NCBI GenBank assembly: GCA_049841275.1
Contig: JASGDN010000088.1
Span: forward strand, 29,066-93,065
DNA: 64,000 nucleotides
From: JASGDN01 sp049841275
GTDB taxonomy: Bacteria > Chloroflexota > Chloroflexia > Thermomicrobiales > UBA6265
Direction: 5' to 3'
Shown in pieces: positions 18,690 through 27,751 of this stretch (its first letter is position 1; each line of letters opens with the position of its first letter). The translations under genes were made by a program, and so were the position numbers. The notes under the pieces were generated by a model. It saw only the letters and a list, made by a program, of their open reading frames with translations. It was not told where the DNA came from and did not search any database.

Positions 18690-20042
18690 CTAGGCGGCGC
18701 AGAAGCGCGCGACGAGGTCGTGGACGAACTGGGCGCCGAAGGCAAGATCGTCCACGTGGATGCGCTCGTTGTGCCCGTGGACCAGCGGATCGTACTCCGT
18801 CATCCGTTCGGTCGGGAGGAGCGGGAAGAAGCCGTAGATCTTCACGCCTGGAATCAGCGGGGCGTCCGTGCCGCCGGAGACGAGGTACGGGATCACGTCG
18901 ATACCCGGCTGCAGTGCCGCCATCGTCGCCTTGATCGCCTCGAAGAAGGGCGAGGCCGGATCGGCGGCGACGCCTGTCTCCCGACTCGTCAACTCCACCG
19001 TCGCCAGATCGCCCAGGAGGTCCGCGACCTCGGCGCGGAACGCGTCCGGATCGCTGCCCGGCAGCAGACGGCCGTCAACATCCAGCACTACTTCGGACGG
19101 GATCACGTTGATCAGCTGTCCACCGTGAATCATCGTCGGCACGGCGGTGTCGTGGGTCGCCGCACGGAGCGACAGCAGGTCGATCTCGCCCAGCGGCAGC
19201 GCCTCCACCTGCTCCCATTGCGGGTCTGGCGTGTCGAGAATGTCCCGGATCTTCATCTTCGTGGAATCGCTGACGTTCCCAGCGGCGATTCCCTCCAGCA
19301 TCATCCGCACCGGCGCGGTCAGCTTCATCGGCGACTGCCGTGCCGCGAGCTTCACCAGCACCTCGCCCATGCGGAACATCGCGGTGTCGTCCAGCGGCAC
19401 GGAGGCGTGACCCGGTGCGGCGTGGGTGGTGATCCGCAGGCGGGACGATCCCTTCTCGCCAGCCTGGCAGAGGTAGAACTGCGCCTCCTCCACCGGCATC
19501 ACCGATCCTCCGCCCTCGTTGATGCCAAACTCGGCGTCCAGCAGGTCGGGCCGGTGCTTCCAGACGTAGTCCGCGCCGAACGCGCCGCCTGCTTCCTCAT
19601 CGGCGAAGGCGGCGAAGATCACATCGCGGTCCAGGGCGAGGCCGGAGCGTTTCAGGACCACCAGCGCGGCCAGTTCGCCGGCCACCTGGCTCTTCATGTC
19701 GAGCGCGCCGCGCCCCCACAGATAGCCATCGACCAGGTCGCCTCCGAAGGGATCGCGCTTCCACTTGTCGGCCTCGACGCTGACCACATCGACGTGACCC
19801 ATCAGCAGGACCGGCTTCGCGGTCGGGCTTTCTGCCTGCAGCCGGGCGACGATGCTGGCGCGTCCCGGCGCGGAATCGACGATCTCGTAGCCGACGCCCT
19901 CGGCATCGAGGATCGCGGCGATGGCGTCGCAGGCAGCGCGCTCGTTGCCGGGCAGGTTGATCGTGTTGATGCGCAAGAGTTGTTGCAGGTAGTCGATCGC
20001 GAGGTCGCGGATGGTCGGATCGATCGTTGGGGAAGTCGTCAC
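18690..20042 (-). CDS. M20-family metallopeptidase
   Basis: A 450-residue peptidase or deacylase of the M20 (ArgE/DapE/carboxypeptidase) family. The zinc ligands and catalytic residues are seen in order: LLMGHVDVV (His, Asp), WGRGALDMKSQ (Asp), ADEEAGG (catalytic Glu and Glu ligand) and VHGHNERI (His). The dimerisation domain is in the middle (AAPGHASVPLDDTAMF). The start is GTG at 20042, with AAGGAG upstream. It probably removes a C-terminal residue or acyl group from peptides. The remnant at 16676 suggests a duplicate was once nearby. Confidence 0.9.
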   Translation of the reverse strand: MTTSPTIDPTIRDLAIDYLQQLLRINTINLPGNERAACDAIAAILDAEGVGYEIVDSAPGRASIVARLQAESPTAKPVLLMGHVDVVSVEADKWKRDPFGGDLVDGYLWGRGALDMKSQVAGELAALVVLKRSGLALDRDVIFAAFADEEAGGAFGADYVWKHRPDLLDAEFGINEGGGSVMPVEEAQFYLCQAGEKGSSRLRITTHAAPGHASVPLDDTAMFRMGEVLVKLAARQSPMKLTAPVRMMLEGIAAGNVSDSTKMKIRDILDTPDPQWEQVEALPLGEIDLLSLRAATHDTAVPTMIHGGQLINVIPSEVVLDVDGRLLPGSDPDAFRAEVADLLGDLATVELTSRETGVAADPASPFFEAIKATMAALQPGIDVIPYLVSGGTDAPLIPGVKIYGFFPLLPTERMTEYDPLVHGHNERIHVDDLAFGAQFVHDLVARFCAA

Positions 20043-20188
20043 AGCACACTCCTTGTCCGGTGATGCATCGGGAACCGTTTGTCTGTGGATGGTACAGGAG
20101 AATCGCCGGGCGTTCGGTATGCTGTCCTCAGCGATTGCGTTTGTGGATGAACGGCTATCCGGATGCGGTGGCTGGCGGAGGGGTGGCG

Positions 20189-21982
20189 ATGAGCGGGGAA
20201 CGGACCGTCGGGGATGTTATCGTCGAGCGGCTGCAGGCGTGGGGTGTGAAGCGCCTCTTCGGCTACTCCGGCGAAGGCATCAACGGGCTGCTCGGCGCAC
20301 TGAATCGCGCGGGCAGCAGCGCCGGGAACGAGCCGGAGTTCTTCCAGGTCCGGCACGAGGAATCCGCCGCGCTGATGGCCTGCGGTCACGCGAAGTTCAG
20401 CGGACAACCGGGTGTCGTCGTGGCAATGCAGGGGCCGGGAGCGGTCCACATCCTGAACGGCCTCTACGACGCGAAGCTCGATCATCAGCCCGTCGTCGCG
20501 ATTGTTGGACAGGTCTCGCGGATGGCGGAAGGCAGCAACGTCGGGCAGGAGGTCGACTCGCTCGCCCTCTTTCGGGATGTCGCCAGTGACTTCTGCGAGA
20601 TGGCGACCAATGCCGCCGCCGTGCCGCATATCATCGATCGCGCCTTCCGCGTCGCGACGGCCCGTCGCAGTGTTGCCGTCGTCATCCTTCCCCACGACCT
20701 GCAGAACCTTCTCGCCGGGGAGGAATCCGTTCCGGCATCCACGCTGTCCGTTCCCATCACGGCGCCAGCGCGGATGCTCCCACCAGAGGACGCCCTGCAA
20801 CGCGCCGCCGACGTGCTGAATGCGGGGGAGCGCGTCGCAATCCTCGTTGGAGCGGGGGCGCTCCACGCCACGGACGAGGTGGTTGCCGTGGCGGAGACGC
20901 TGGGGGCGGGGATCGCGAAGGCATTACTCGGCAAGGCGGCTGTGCCGGACGACATCCCTTTCGTCACGGGTGCGGCCGGCTGGTTGGGTACGGCGGCGAG
21001 CAACCGGATGCTGGCCGAATGCGACACGCTCTTCATGATTGGCACGAACTTCCCGTATGTCTCTTTCCTGCCGAAGCCGGGTCAGGCGCGTGGCGTCCAG
21101 ATCGACCTCGACGCCGGGACGATCGGCGTGCGTTACCCGATCGAGGCCGGATTGCCGGGCGACAGTGCGGAGACGTTGCGTGCGCTCCTGCCGCTGCTGA
21201 CGCCGAAGGCGAACCGGCAGTGGCGCGAGCGGATCGAGGCGAATGTTCTCGCTTGGCGAACGGACGCGGTCAGGCGCGCGAACGAGCTGGCGAATCCGAT
21301 CAATCCGCAGAAGCTCTTCACGACCCTTTCGCCGAGATTGCCGGATCGCGCCATGCTCTGTTCCGATTCGGGGAGCTCCACCGTCTGGTTCGGGCGTCAT
21401 CTCCAGATGCGGCTGGGGATGACGGCCACCGTCTCCGGCACGTTGATGACGATGGGATGTGCGCTGCCCTACGCGCTGGCGGCCAAGCTGGCGCATCCGG
21501 ATCGCCCGGCGTTCGCCTTCCTTGGCGATGGCGCGATGCAGATGAATGGGCTCGGCGAATTGTTGACCGTAGCCGATACCTGGCGGCGCTGGGACGATCC
21601 GCGGCTGATCGTGCTCGTGCTGAACAACCGCGATCTCGGATTCGTGACGTGGGAACAGCGGGCGATGGAGGGTGACGCCCGCTTCGGCGCCTCGCAGGGG
21701 GTGCCGGAGTTCCCCTACGCGCGGTACGCGGAGATGCTGGGGTTGCGCGGCATTCTGCTGGAGGACGCGGGCCGGATCGAGGCGGTGTGGGATGAGGCGC
21801 TTGCCGCCGACCGTCCGGTGCTGATCGAGGCGATCACCGATCCCTCGGTCCCCACCTTGCCGCCCGAGCCGGAGGCCGCGGTGCTGGCGAAAATCGCCCG
21901 CGCGTTGGCGACCGAGTCCGGCGTGACTGCCACGCAGGTCCGCACCCAGCTCGGGCGGGAAGGCCACGCCGTCGAGTCCTGA
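20189..21982 (+). CDS. Thiamine pyrophosphate enzyme (pyruvate oxidase/acetolactate synthase-like)
   Basis: A 597-residue ThDP-dependent enzyme of the pyruvate oxidase family. The N-terminal pyrimidine-binding domain has FGYSGEGINGLLGAL and the catalytic Glu in VRHEESAALMA. The central domain has VGQVSRMAEGSNVGQEVD-type sequence, and the C-terminal pyrophosphate domain has the GDGAMQMNGLGEL to VLNN motif. It is closer to pyruvate:quinone oxidoreductase and pyruvate oxidase than to acetolactate synthase, and no small regulatory subunit gene is present. The ATG at 20189 has GGAGGGG upstream. Confidence 0.82.
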   Translation: MSGERTVGDVIVERLQAWGVKRLFGYSGEGINGLLGALNRAGSSAGNEPEFFQVRHEESAALMACGHAKFSGQPGVVVAMQGPGAVHILNGLYDAKLDHQPVVAIVGQVSRMAEGSNVGQEVDSLALFRDVASDFCEMATNAAAVPHIIDRAFRVATARRSVAVVILPHDLQNLLAGEESVPASTLSVPITAPARMLPPEDALQRAADVLNAGERVAILVGAGALHATDEVVAVAETLGAGIAKALLGKAAVPDDIPFVTGAAGWLGTAASNRMLAECDTLFMIGTNFPYVSFLPKPGQARGVQIDLDAGTIGVRYPIEAGLPGDSAETLRALLPLLTPKANRQWRERIEANVLAWRTDAVRRANELANPINPQKLFTTLSPRLPDRAMLCSDSGSSTVWFGRHLQMRLGMTATVSGTLMTMGCALPYALAAKLAHPDRPAFAFLGDGAMQMNGLGELLTVADTWRRWDDPRLIVLVLNNRDLGFVTWEQRAMEGDARFGASQGVPEFPYARYAEMLGLRGILLEDAGRIEAVWDEALAADRPVLIEAITDPSVPTLPPEPEAAVLAKIARALATESGVTATQVRTQLGREGHAVES

Positions 21983-22015
21983 CGGGTCCCCGGCTGGACT
22001 GTCCACGACGGGGCA

Positions 22016-22720
22016 CTACTGTGAGTTGGCAGCCGCATCGTCGTAGTCGCGCAGGGGGAGCACGATCACCTGCCGATTCCGCGCCGGAACGAAGACCGGC
22101 GCGCTTGCCGTGAAGGCGATGCGGTAGTTGCCTGGTGCGCGTTGGACCGCGATGTCGTAAACGCCTGCCGGTACGGCGCGGAGTTCGATCGTCCCGTCGC
22201 CATCGGCGTCGCAGCCGGCGATCCCCGTGCCCTCCAGCCCGAGGCAGACGCCAGGGATCGTCTCCCCTGTATGCCGATCGACCGTGCGGATCGTCAGTGT
22301 GGCAGGGCTGGACGGATCGACATCTGCATTGACGAAGGCCCACTGATAGGCGGGGCCCTGTGGGGCGACGGTGACGGTGAACCGGGCACCGCCCAGGAAA
22401 CCCGCCGGCACCCGCATCTGCACCACGCGGTAGGTTCCCGGCCGCACGTCGGCGAAGTGGACGTTCCCCGTCCCCGCATCGTCGCAGCGTTCGCCGGTGA
22501 CGCCGAGTACGATGTAGCAGGCGCCAGGCAGCGGCAGGTTCGTGCGCGGATCGCGGGTGAGGATCGTCAGGAACATCGGGTTCTCCCCTGCGGGTTCCAC
22601 CCTGTGTGTATCCGATGGCAGGGGTGTTCCCGAACTGGAGGGGATGCCGAGGAGCGCCAATGCCACGACGATGCGCGGCCACGTCGTCAGCCGCCGGAGT
22701 CCGGATCGATATCGTCCCAT
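22016..22720 (-). CDS. Secreted protein with two Cna-B/prealbumin-like repeats
   Basis: A 234-residue protein with an N-terminal signal peptide (RIVVALALLGIPSSSG). After it come two related beta-sandwich segments, one with DPRTNLPLPGACYIVLGV and FADVRPGTYRVVQMRVPAGF, the other with DRHTGETIPGVCLGLEGTG and RAVPAGVYDIAVQRAPGNY. These are typical of SpaA/Cna-B-like carrier repeats found in cell-surface proteins. There is no sortase motif. The function is unknown. Confidence 0.6.
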   Translation of the reverse strand: MGRYRSGLRRLTTWPRIVVALALLGIPSSSGTPLPSDTHRVEPAGENPMFLTILTRDPRTNLPLPGACYIVLGVTGERCDDAGTGNVHFADVRPGTYRVVQMRVPAGFLGGARFTVTVAPQGPAYQWAFVNADVDPSSPATLTIRTVDRHTGETIPGVCLGLEGTGIAGCDADGDGTIELRAVPAGVYDIAVQRAPGNYRIAFTASAPVFVPARNRQVIVLPLRDYDDAAANSQ

Positions 22721-22960
22721 TCTGCTCAATCGTCGTCTTTCCGGGGCGTAGTCCCGTGAGCTTGCCCGGACGAGGCGCCAGGGCACACCCCCATCGTGGC
22801 TTCCGCTGGGGTAGAGGCGTCTGGATCGGAGCATGCTGTCAGGCCAGGATGGCGGCGAGCCGTTGCGGGAAGTATCCCACGGCTGGGGGCGGGGTTGGTT
22901 GATGGCGATTCGGGACGTACACTTGGGTGAGCGGCTGGCTACGGGAGGCTATGTCGCGAC

Positions 22961-23043
22961 GCCGGGTTGGTGAAATGGCAGACACGCCAGCCTTAGGAGC
23001 TGGTGCCCGCGAGGGCGTGAAGGTTCGAGTCCTTTACCCGGCA
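22961..23043 (+). tRNA. tRNA-Leu (anticodon UAG)
   Basis: The acceptor arms GCCGGGT (22961-22967) and ACCCGGC (23036-23042) pair perfectly, with discriminator A at 23043. The anticodon arm CCAGC-CTTAGGA-GCTGG gives UAG; the long variable arm (TGCCCGCGAGGGCG) and GGTTCGAGTCC T-arm fit tRNA-Leu. CCA is not encoded. The 3' end is used as an integration site for the island to its right. Confidence 0.95.
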
Positions 23044-23045
23044 CC
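23030..23045 (+). repeat. Left attachment-site core (attL)
   Basis: TCCTTTACCCGGCACC overlaps the 3' end of the tRNA-Leu gene and is found again, identical and in the same orientation, at 56002-56017. The tRNA gene is left intact, as expected for integration at its 3' end. Confidence 0.8.
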
Positions 23046-23099
23046 CCCACCTCAAAACCCCAGCAATGGCGCGGATTTTCGACCCGCCAAGGGCGCTCT

Positions 23100-23115
23100 G
23101 TCACAATTTCGTCAC
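23100..23115. promoter_or_regulatory. Possible integrase arm-type site, left end
   Basis: GTCACAATTTCGTCAC contains two direct GTCAC units. A nearly identical GTCACATTTCGTCAC occurs at 55869-55883 inside the right end of the island. The pair may be binding sites for the integrase or its accessory factor. Confidence 0.4.
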
Positions 23116-23287
23116 AAGCGATGAAAAACCATGCCCAAAAACCCGGCACCTGAACACCGGTTTTGTGCGCTCAAATCGCCCTCGGATGGCACGTCGCGGA
23201 GGCTCTGAAATCGCCTCCACGGCGTGACTGGATATGCGACACTTGCGCCATTGGATCAATCCGCAGCCGATCTGAAGGACCGCACCA

Positions 23288-24886
23288 GTGGCCGATGCCT
23301 CCGACGTCTCCCCTTCCCGAACGCAGACCCTCTCCCGCGAGGAGAAGGCCGAGCTCTGGCGCGCCGCCGATACCCTGCGCGGGCACATGGACGCCGCCGA
23401 GTACAAGCACGTCGTGCTCGGGCTCATCTTCCTCAAGTACCTCTCCGACGCCTTCGACGAGTACCACGCCGAGCTCGTCGCGCAGGAGGCCGAGGGCGCC
23501 GATCCCGAGGCCCGCGACGAGTACGCGGCGGTCGGCCTCTACTGGGTGCCGAAGGATGCCCGCTGGTCCGGCCTCAAGGACCGGGCGACCGACCCCGCGA
23601 TCGGCACGCTGGTCGACGATGCGATGGTGGCGCTCGAACGGGAGAATCCCTCCCTCCACGGCGTGCTGCCGAAGGAGTACGGGCGGCCGTCCCTCGACAA
23701 GGTGCGGCTCGGGCAGCTCGTGACCGACCTCTCCAACCTCAAGGTCGGCGGCAAGACGGCCGAGGGGCGCGATGTGCTCGGGCAGGTCTACGAATACTTC
23801 CTGGAGCGGTTCGCCAGTGCGGAGGGCAAACTCGGCGGCGAGTTCTACACCCCGGCCAGCGTCGTGAAAGTGCTCGTCGGTATGCTCGCGCCGTATCGCG
23901 GCCGCGTCTACGACCCCTGCTGCGGTTCCGGCGGCATGTTCGTGCAGTCGGAGAAGTTCGTGGAGGAGCACGCCGGCCGGATCGGCGATGTCTCCGTCTA
24001 CGGGCAGGAGTCGAACCCGACCACCTGGCGGTTGGCCCGGATGAACCTCGCGATCCGCGGGATCGAAGCCGACCTCGGATCGCAGAACGCCGACACCTTC
24101 CACAACGACCTGCACCCGAACCTGAAGGCGGACTACATCCTCGCAAATCCGCCGTTCAACATCTCGAACTGGGGCGGCGACCGCCTGCGGGAGGACAAGC
24201 GCTGGCAGTTCGGCGCGCCGCCGGTGGGCAATGCGAACTACGCCTGGGTGCAGCACATGATCTCGCATCTGGCGCCGAATGGGGTGGCGGGCTTCGTGCT
24301 CGCGAACGGCTCGCTCTCGACGAACACGAGCGGTGAGGGACAGATCCGGCAGGCGATCGTGGAGGCAGACCTCGTCGATTGCATCGTCTCGCTGCCGGGG
24401 CAACTCTTCCTGAGCACGCAGATCCCGGTCTCGCTCTGGTTCCTGGCGCGGAACAAATCCAATGGCTTCGGGCAGGCTGGGAAACCGTTGCGCGACCGGC
24501 GGGGGGAGATCCTCTTCATCGACGCCCGGAACCTCGGCGAGATGGAGGATCGCACGCACCGGGTCCTCCCCGACGCGGACATCGCCCGGATCACGGGGAC
24601 GTACCATGCCTGGCGCGGCGACGGCGTCGTCCCGTACGAGGGCGTGCCGGGCTTCTGCAAGGCTGCTCCACTGGATGAGGTGCGCGGGCATGGGTGTGTG
24701 CTGACGCCGGGACGGTATGTGGGGGCGGTGGCACCAGATGAAAGCGGCGAACCGTTCGTGGAGAAGTTGAATAGACTGACGCAACTGCTGGATCAGCAGT
24801 TCGCAGAATCCATCACGTTGCAGAATACGATTCAGGCCAACACTGCTGATCTGCGCTCTGTGACTGGCGGTCTTGCCAATGACTGA
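23288..24886 (+). CDS. hsdM: Type I restriction-modification methyltransferase subunit
   Basis: A 532-residue N6-adenine methyltransferase subunit. The N-terminal helical HsdM domain (EEKAELWRAADTLRGHMDAA, LIFLKYLSD) is followed by the catalytic domain: SAM-binding motif I at about residue 210 (DPCCGSGGMF) and catalytic NPPFN near 287. It is expected to form the M2S modification enzyme with HsdS, protecting host DNA. The start is GTG at 23288, with AAGGA upstream. Its end overlaps the HEPN gene by eight bases. It is the first gene of the island after the left attachment site. Confidence 0.95.
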   Translation: MADASDVSPSRTQTLSREEKAELWRAADTLRGHMDAAEYKHVVLGLIFLKYLSDAFDEYHAELVAQEAEGADPEARDEYAAVGLYWVPKDARWSGLKDRATDPAIGTLVDDAMVALERENPSLHGVLPKEYGRPSLDKVRLGQLVTDLSNLKVGGKTAEGRDVLGQVYEYFLERFASAEGKLGGEFYTPASVVKVLVGMLAPYRGRVYDPCCGSGGMFVQSEKFVEEHAGRIGDVSVYGQESNPTTWRLARMNLAIRGIEADLGSQNADTFHNDLHPNLKADYILANPPFNISNWGGDRLREDKRWQFGAPPVGNANYAWVQHMISHLAPNGVAGFVLANGSLSTNTSGEGQIRQAIVEADLVDCIVSLPGQLFLSTQIPVSLWFLARNKSNGFGQAGKPLRDRRGEILFIDARNLGEMEDRTHRVLPDADIARITGTYHAWRGDGVVPYEGVPGFCKAAPLDEVRGHGCVLTPGRYVGAVAPDESGEPFVEKLNRLTQLLDQQFAESITLQNTIQANTADLRSVTGGLAND

Positions 24887-25424
24887 TTTACACGAACCTA
24901 TTTTTATCGATCTGGACGCTGCCACCGGACAACCCCGGCCGACGACATACGAGTCAATGCGTACCGCAATAGTGACGCGACATCATTTAGAAGCATACAT
25001 ACCTGAAGATGCGCAAGCGCTGCTTCTGGCAGCAGTTGACTACATCGCATTGGCGTATGAGCAGGCCAACGTAGGCAGGATACACTTGTACGAGCAGTTA
25101 ACTAATGACGCATTTCTCAAGATGACGCTAGCACTTGAACGATCGCTCAAAGTTCGACTTGGACGTGGAAACAGAGTGAGGCTAGAAGCTCTGATTGAGC
25201 AAGGCATTGCAGAAGACCTGCTACCTGACGTTGGGCACTACGAGGCGATCTGGACAGAGCTTCGCAAGAACCGGAACGCCATCGCGCATGGTGATCCAGA
25301 AAGAGACAGCTACGGACCGTTGACGGCACAGTGGATAGGGCTAGTGATTGACGCAATCAACTTAATGTTCGCAATCAAAACGGATGTGACAGGAGTTCAG
25401 GCCGATCGAGGAACTGTGCAGTGA
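24879..25424 (+). CDS. HEPN-domain protein within the type I RM operon
   Basis: A 181-residue helical protein with a HEPN-like RNase signature near residue 135 (RKNRNAIAHG: RNAIAH fits the R-x4-H motif). HEPN proteins often cut RNA in stress or defence responses; other members are inactive and only bind partners. It lies between hsdM and hsdS, overlapping both (eight bases and GTGA), so it is made together with them. It is lower in GC than hsdM. It could be a back-up toxin that acts if restriction fails, but this is inference. Confidence 0.6.
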   Translation: MTDLHEPIFIDLDAATGQPRPTTYESMRTAIVTRHHLEAYIPEDAQALLLAAVDYIALAYEQANVGRIHLYEQLTNDAFLKMTLALERSLKVRLGRGNRVRLEALIEQGIAEDLLPDVGHYEAIWTELRKNRNAIAHGDPERDSYGPLTAQWIGLVIDAINLMFAIKTDVTGVQADRGTVQ

Positions 25425-26671
25425 TTAAGGACTGGATTGATACAACAATTGGTGAACAGGTAACGCTCCAACGTGGTATTGACATTACCAAGGCGGCGCA
25501 GCGTCCTGGCAGTGTTCCTGTGATCTCCTCCGGTGGTGTGGCAAGTTATCACGACACTGCATTCGCCAAAGGTCCCGGTGTTGTGCTTGGCAGAAAGGGC
25601 GTCGTTGGGAGTGTATATTACATAGATGTGGACTACTGGCCTCATGACACATCTTTGTGGGTTCGAGATTTTCACGGAAACAGCCCTCGATTTGTCTATT
25701 ATTTTTTTAGACACATGGCTCCCGAACTTGCCTCGATGGATGTTGGATCAGCGAATCCAACTCTCAACAGGAATCACGTTCATCCGAAGCGGACAAAGTG
25801 GCCGCCGTTATCCGAACAGCGTGCCATCGCTCACATCCTCGGTACGCTCGACGACAAGATCGAGCTCAACCGGCAGATGAACCAGACGCTCGACGAACTC
25901 GCCCGGACGATCTTCCGCTCCTGGTTCGTCGACTTCGACCCGGTGCGCGCCAAGGCCGAGGGCCGCGAGCCGGAGGGCATGGACGCAGAGACCGCCGACC
26001 TCTTCCCGGACCGCTTCGTGGATTCCACGCTCGGCCCAATCCCTGAGGGGTGGGAGGTTCAGCCAATTGGCGCGATGGTGACGGTGGTTGGCGGATCGAC
26101 ACCAAGCACAAAGCAGCCTGAGTTCTGGGAGGGCGGAACTCATCTTTGGGCGACGCCTAAAGATCTGTCTGGTATCGCGAGTCCGATCCTAATTGATACC
26201 GCCCGACGAATTACCGATGCTGGCGTACAGCAGATCAGTTCGCGTCTCCTGCCAGTGGGCTCGGTGCTTCTATCATCCCGTGCTCCAGTCGGGTATTTAG
26301 CCGTCACGACAGAACCCACAGCAATTAACCAGGGATTCATCGGGATGATTTGTGATCGCGGAGTGCCGAACGCATTTGTCCTGAACTGGGCGCGGGAACG
26401 AATGGACACAATCAAGGGCAACGCTGGAGGAACAACGTTCGCCGAGATTTCCAAGACTGCATTTCGACCAATTCTAGGAGTGCGGCCGAGCCATGAAGTG
26501 CTCGACACATTCCAACTGCAGACCTCGGCGCTCTATGAGTTGATCGAGACGAACCTTCGAGAATCAGTCACGCTGGCCGATTTGCGGGATACGCTATTGT
26601 CGGAATTGCTGTCGGGTCGGATTGATTCGAGTTCTTGTGGAAACCACGACGAACAAGTCACACGAGTCTAA
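25421..26671 (+). CDS. hsdS: Type I restriction-modification specificity subunit
   Basis: A 416-residue specificity subunit with two target-recognition domains, roughly 1-125 and 205-345. They are joined by conserved helical spacers, LSEQRAIAHILGTLDDKIELN followed by FDPVRAKAEGREP and a second spacer near the C-terminus (LRDTLLSELLSGRID). It decides which DNA sequence is methylated and cut. The start overlaps the HEPN gene stop as GTGA. Its 3' end overlaps the convergent XRE-ImmA gene by 14 bases. Recognition domains and spacers differ in GC content, a usual sign of domain exchange. Confidence 0.92.
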   Translation: MIKDWIDTTIGEQVTLQRGIDITKAAQRPGSVPVISSGGVASYHDTAFAKGPGVVLGRKGVVGSVYYIDVDYWPHDTSLWVRDFHGNSPRFVYYFFRHMAPELASMDVGSANPTLNRNHVHPKRTKWPPLSEQRAIAHILGTLDDKIELNRQMNQTLDELARTIFRSWFVDFDPVRAKAEGREPEGMDAETADLFPDRFVDSTLGPIPEGWEVQPIGAMVTVVGGSTPSTKQPEFWEGGTHLWATPKDLSGIASPILIDTARRITDAGVQQISSRLLPVGSVLLSSRAPVGYLAVTTEPTAINQGFIGMICDRGVPNAFVLNWARERMDTIKGNAGGTTFAEISKTAFRPILGVRPSHEVLDTFQLQTSALYELIETNLRESVTLADLRDTLLSELLSGRIDSSSCGNHDEQVTRV

Positions 26672-27728
26672 GCCCTTGATTCTCCACTCCGGCAATTCTA
26701 GATACATCATCAGAATTCAGGTGAACCATTTTCCCCAGATCTCCTAAAGAATACTGTCGACGCTTGGTATAGAGATTTACAAGCTCAGTGAACCTGCGAA
26801 ATGGGTCTTCGCCAATCACATCTAGTTCTCGTGGCTCACGCGTCTTCCATCCATTGCGGCTAAATTCTCGCCAGAGCATACGCTCACTATCACGATCGAT
26901 TGCGTCAAGATGTCTCGCTCTCATCAGTAAGGCCTGCATCGAAACCTTCCAAACCCGCTTGAGGCTAGCGAGTCGCCTCATGTCGGGATTGCGAAGATCA
27001 ACAAGGATTTCCTCTCTCGGAAGCAGAACCGAGCCTGCAAAGAGATCAGCCTGACGCTCAATCTCCTCACTCAACTGTATCGAGTAGGGACTGTTGTGAA
27101 GAACGAAGTGACCTACTTCATGGAGCAGTGTAAAACGGAGCCTGTCTTGTGGTACGTGTGGATTCACGAAGATAATTGGAGGCAAGCCAGTTACCCACTG
27201 ACCCACCGCGTCGATTTTGGGCGTTGATTGAGGCATCGGCACCATCAAGACGCCCGCGCGATCGAGAACGTCGCTAACACTCCGTATTGGGCCAAGTGGA
27301 AGGCGAAGTGTCGCTCTCCATACACTTGCAGCCTCCTCGACGGCCTTGCTGTCGATCTCGTCATCCCAAGTGGGCATTATCGTTGGCGGCCAATTGACAG
27401 CGGCAAGCATTCGGCGGATTGTAAAGCGTGAAAGATTTAGCCACGCATGAATCGTGTCGAGATCTTTAACAGGAACGGTCTTACGCTTTCGATGGAATAC
27501 TTCACCTACCCCAGGGCCCAGTACTACGTCGTTTTGGAAGAAGAAAGCAGATGGAAACTCAAGGGCAGAACAAAGCGAATCGATCTGCTGTTGACTAGGA
27601 GACCGGACGTCATCTTCTATCATTGAGATGAGAGTCTGGCTTACTCCAACCTTTTCCGCAAGGCGAGTTTGACTCATACTACGAGCTTGGCGTGCTAGGC
27701 GCACCAGCTCTCCGCGAAACGGTTCCAT
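26658..27728 (-). CDS. XRE-type regulator fused to an ImmA/IrrE metallopeptidase
   Basis: A 356-residue protein with an N-terminal helix-turn-helix (MSQTRLAEKVGVSQTLISMIE) and a C-terminal zinc metallopeptidase of the ImmA/IrrE family, whose active site is LLHEVGHFVLH near residue 209; the later EIERQADLFAGSVLLP supplies the downstream acidic residue. Related proteins control phage or mobile-element genes by cleaving a repressor, or act as toxin-antitoxin regulators. It lies on the minus strand inside the RM locus, 23 bases after an unknown 203-residue partner (27752), and reads against hsdS. Confidence 0.85.
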   Translation of the reverse strand: MEPFRGELVRLARQARSMSQTRLAEKVGVSQTLISMIEDDVRSPSQQQIDSLCSALEFPSAFFFQNDVVLGPGVGEVFHRKRKTVPVKDLDTIHAWLNLSRFTIRRMLAAVNWPPTIMPTWDDEIDSKAVEEAASVWRATLRLPLGPIRSVSDVLDRAGVLMVPMPQSTPKIDAVGQWVTGLPPIIFVNPHVPQDRLRFTLLHEVGHFVLHNSPYSIQLSEEIERQADLFAGSVLLPREEILVDLRNPDMRRLASLKRVWKVSMQALLMRARHLDAIDRDSERMLWREFSRNGWKTREPRELDVIGEDPFRRFTELVNLYTKRRQYSLGDLGKMVHLNSDDVSRIAGVENQGLRLV

Positions 27729-27751
27729 AAGGATATCTCCGAGTGGTTGTC

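Noticed and set aside
18657..20063. A 468-codon plus-strand frame opposite the M20 peptidase
   Set aside because: A codon-bias shadow: it is rich in Arg, His and Gly, has no fold-like pattern, and the minus strand encodes a complete peptidase.
20189..21982. Acetolactate synthase large subunit (ilvB)
   Set aside because: There is no small subunit gene or branched-chain amino-acid context, and the sequence reads closer to pyruvate oxidase-type enzymes.
22961..23120. CRISPR-like repeats near the tRNA gene and in the window as a whole
   Set aside because: Only two-copy motifs and hairpins were found; no array of evenly spaced repeats and no cas genes.
23171..24925. A 584-codon minus-strand frame opposite hsdM
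   Set aside because: A shadow of hsdM, which has complete methyltransferase motifs on the plus strand.
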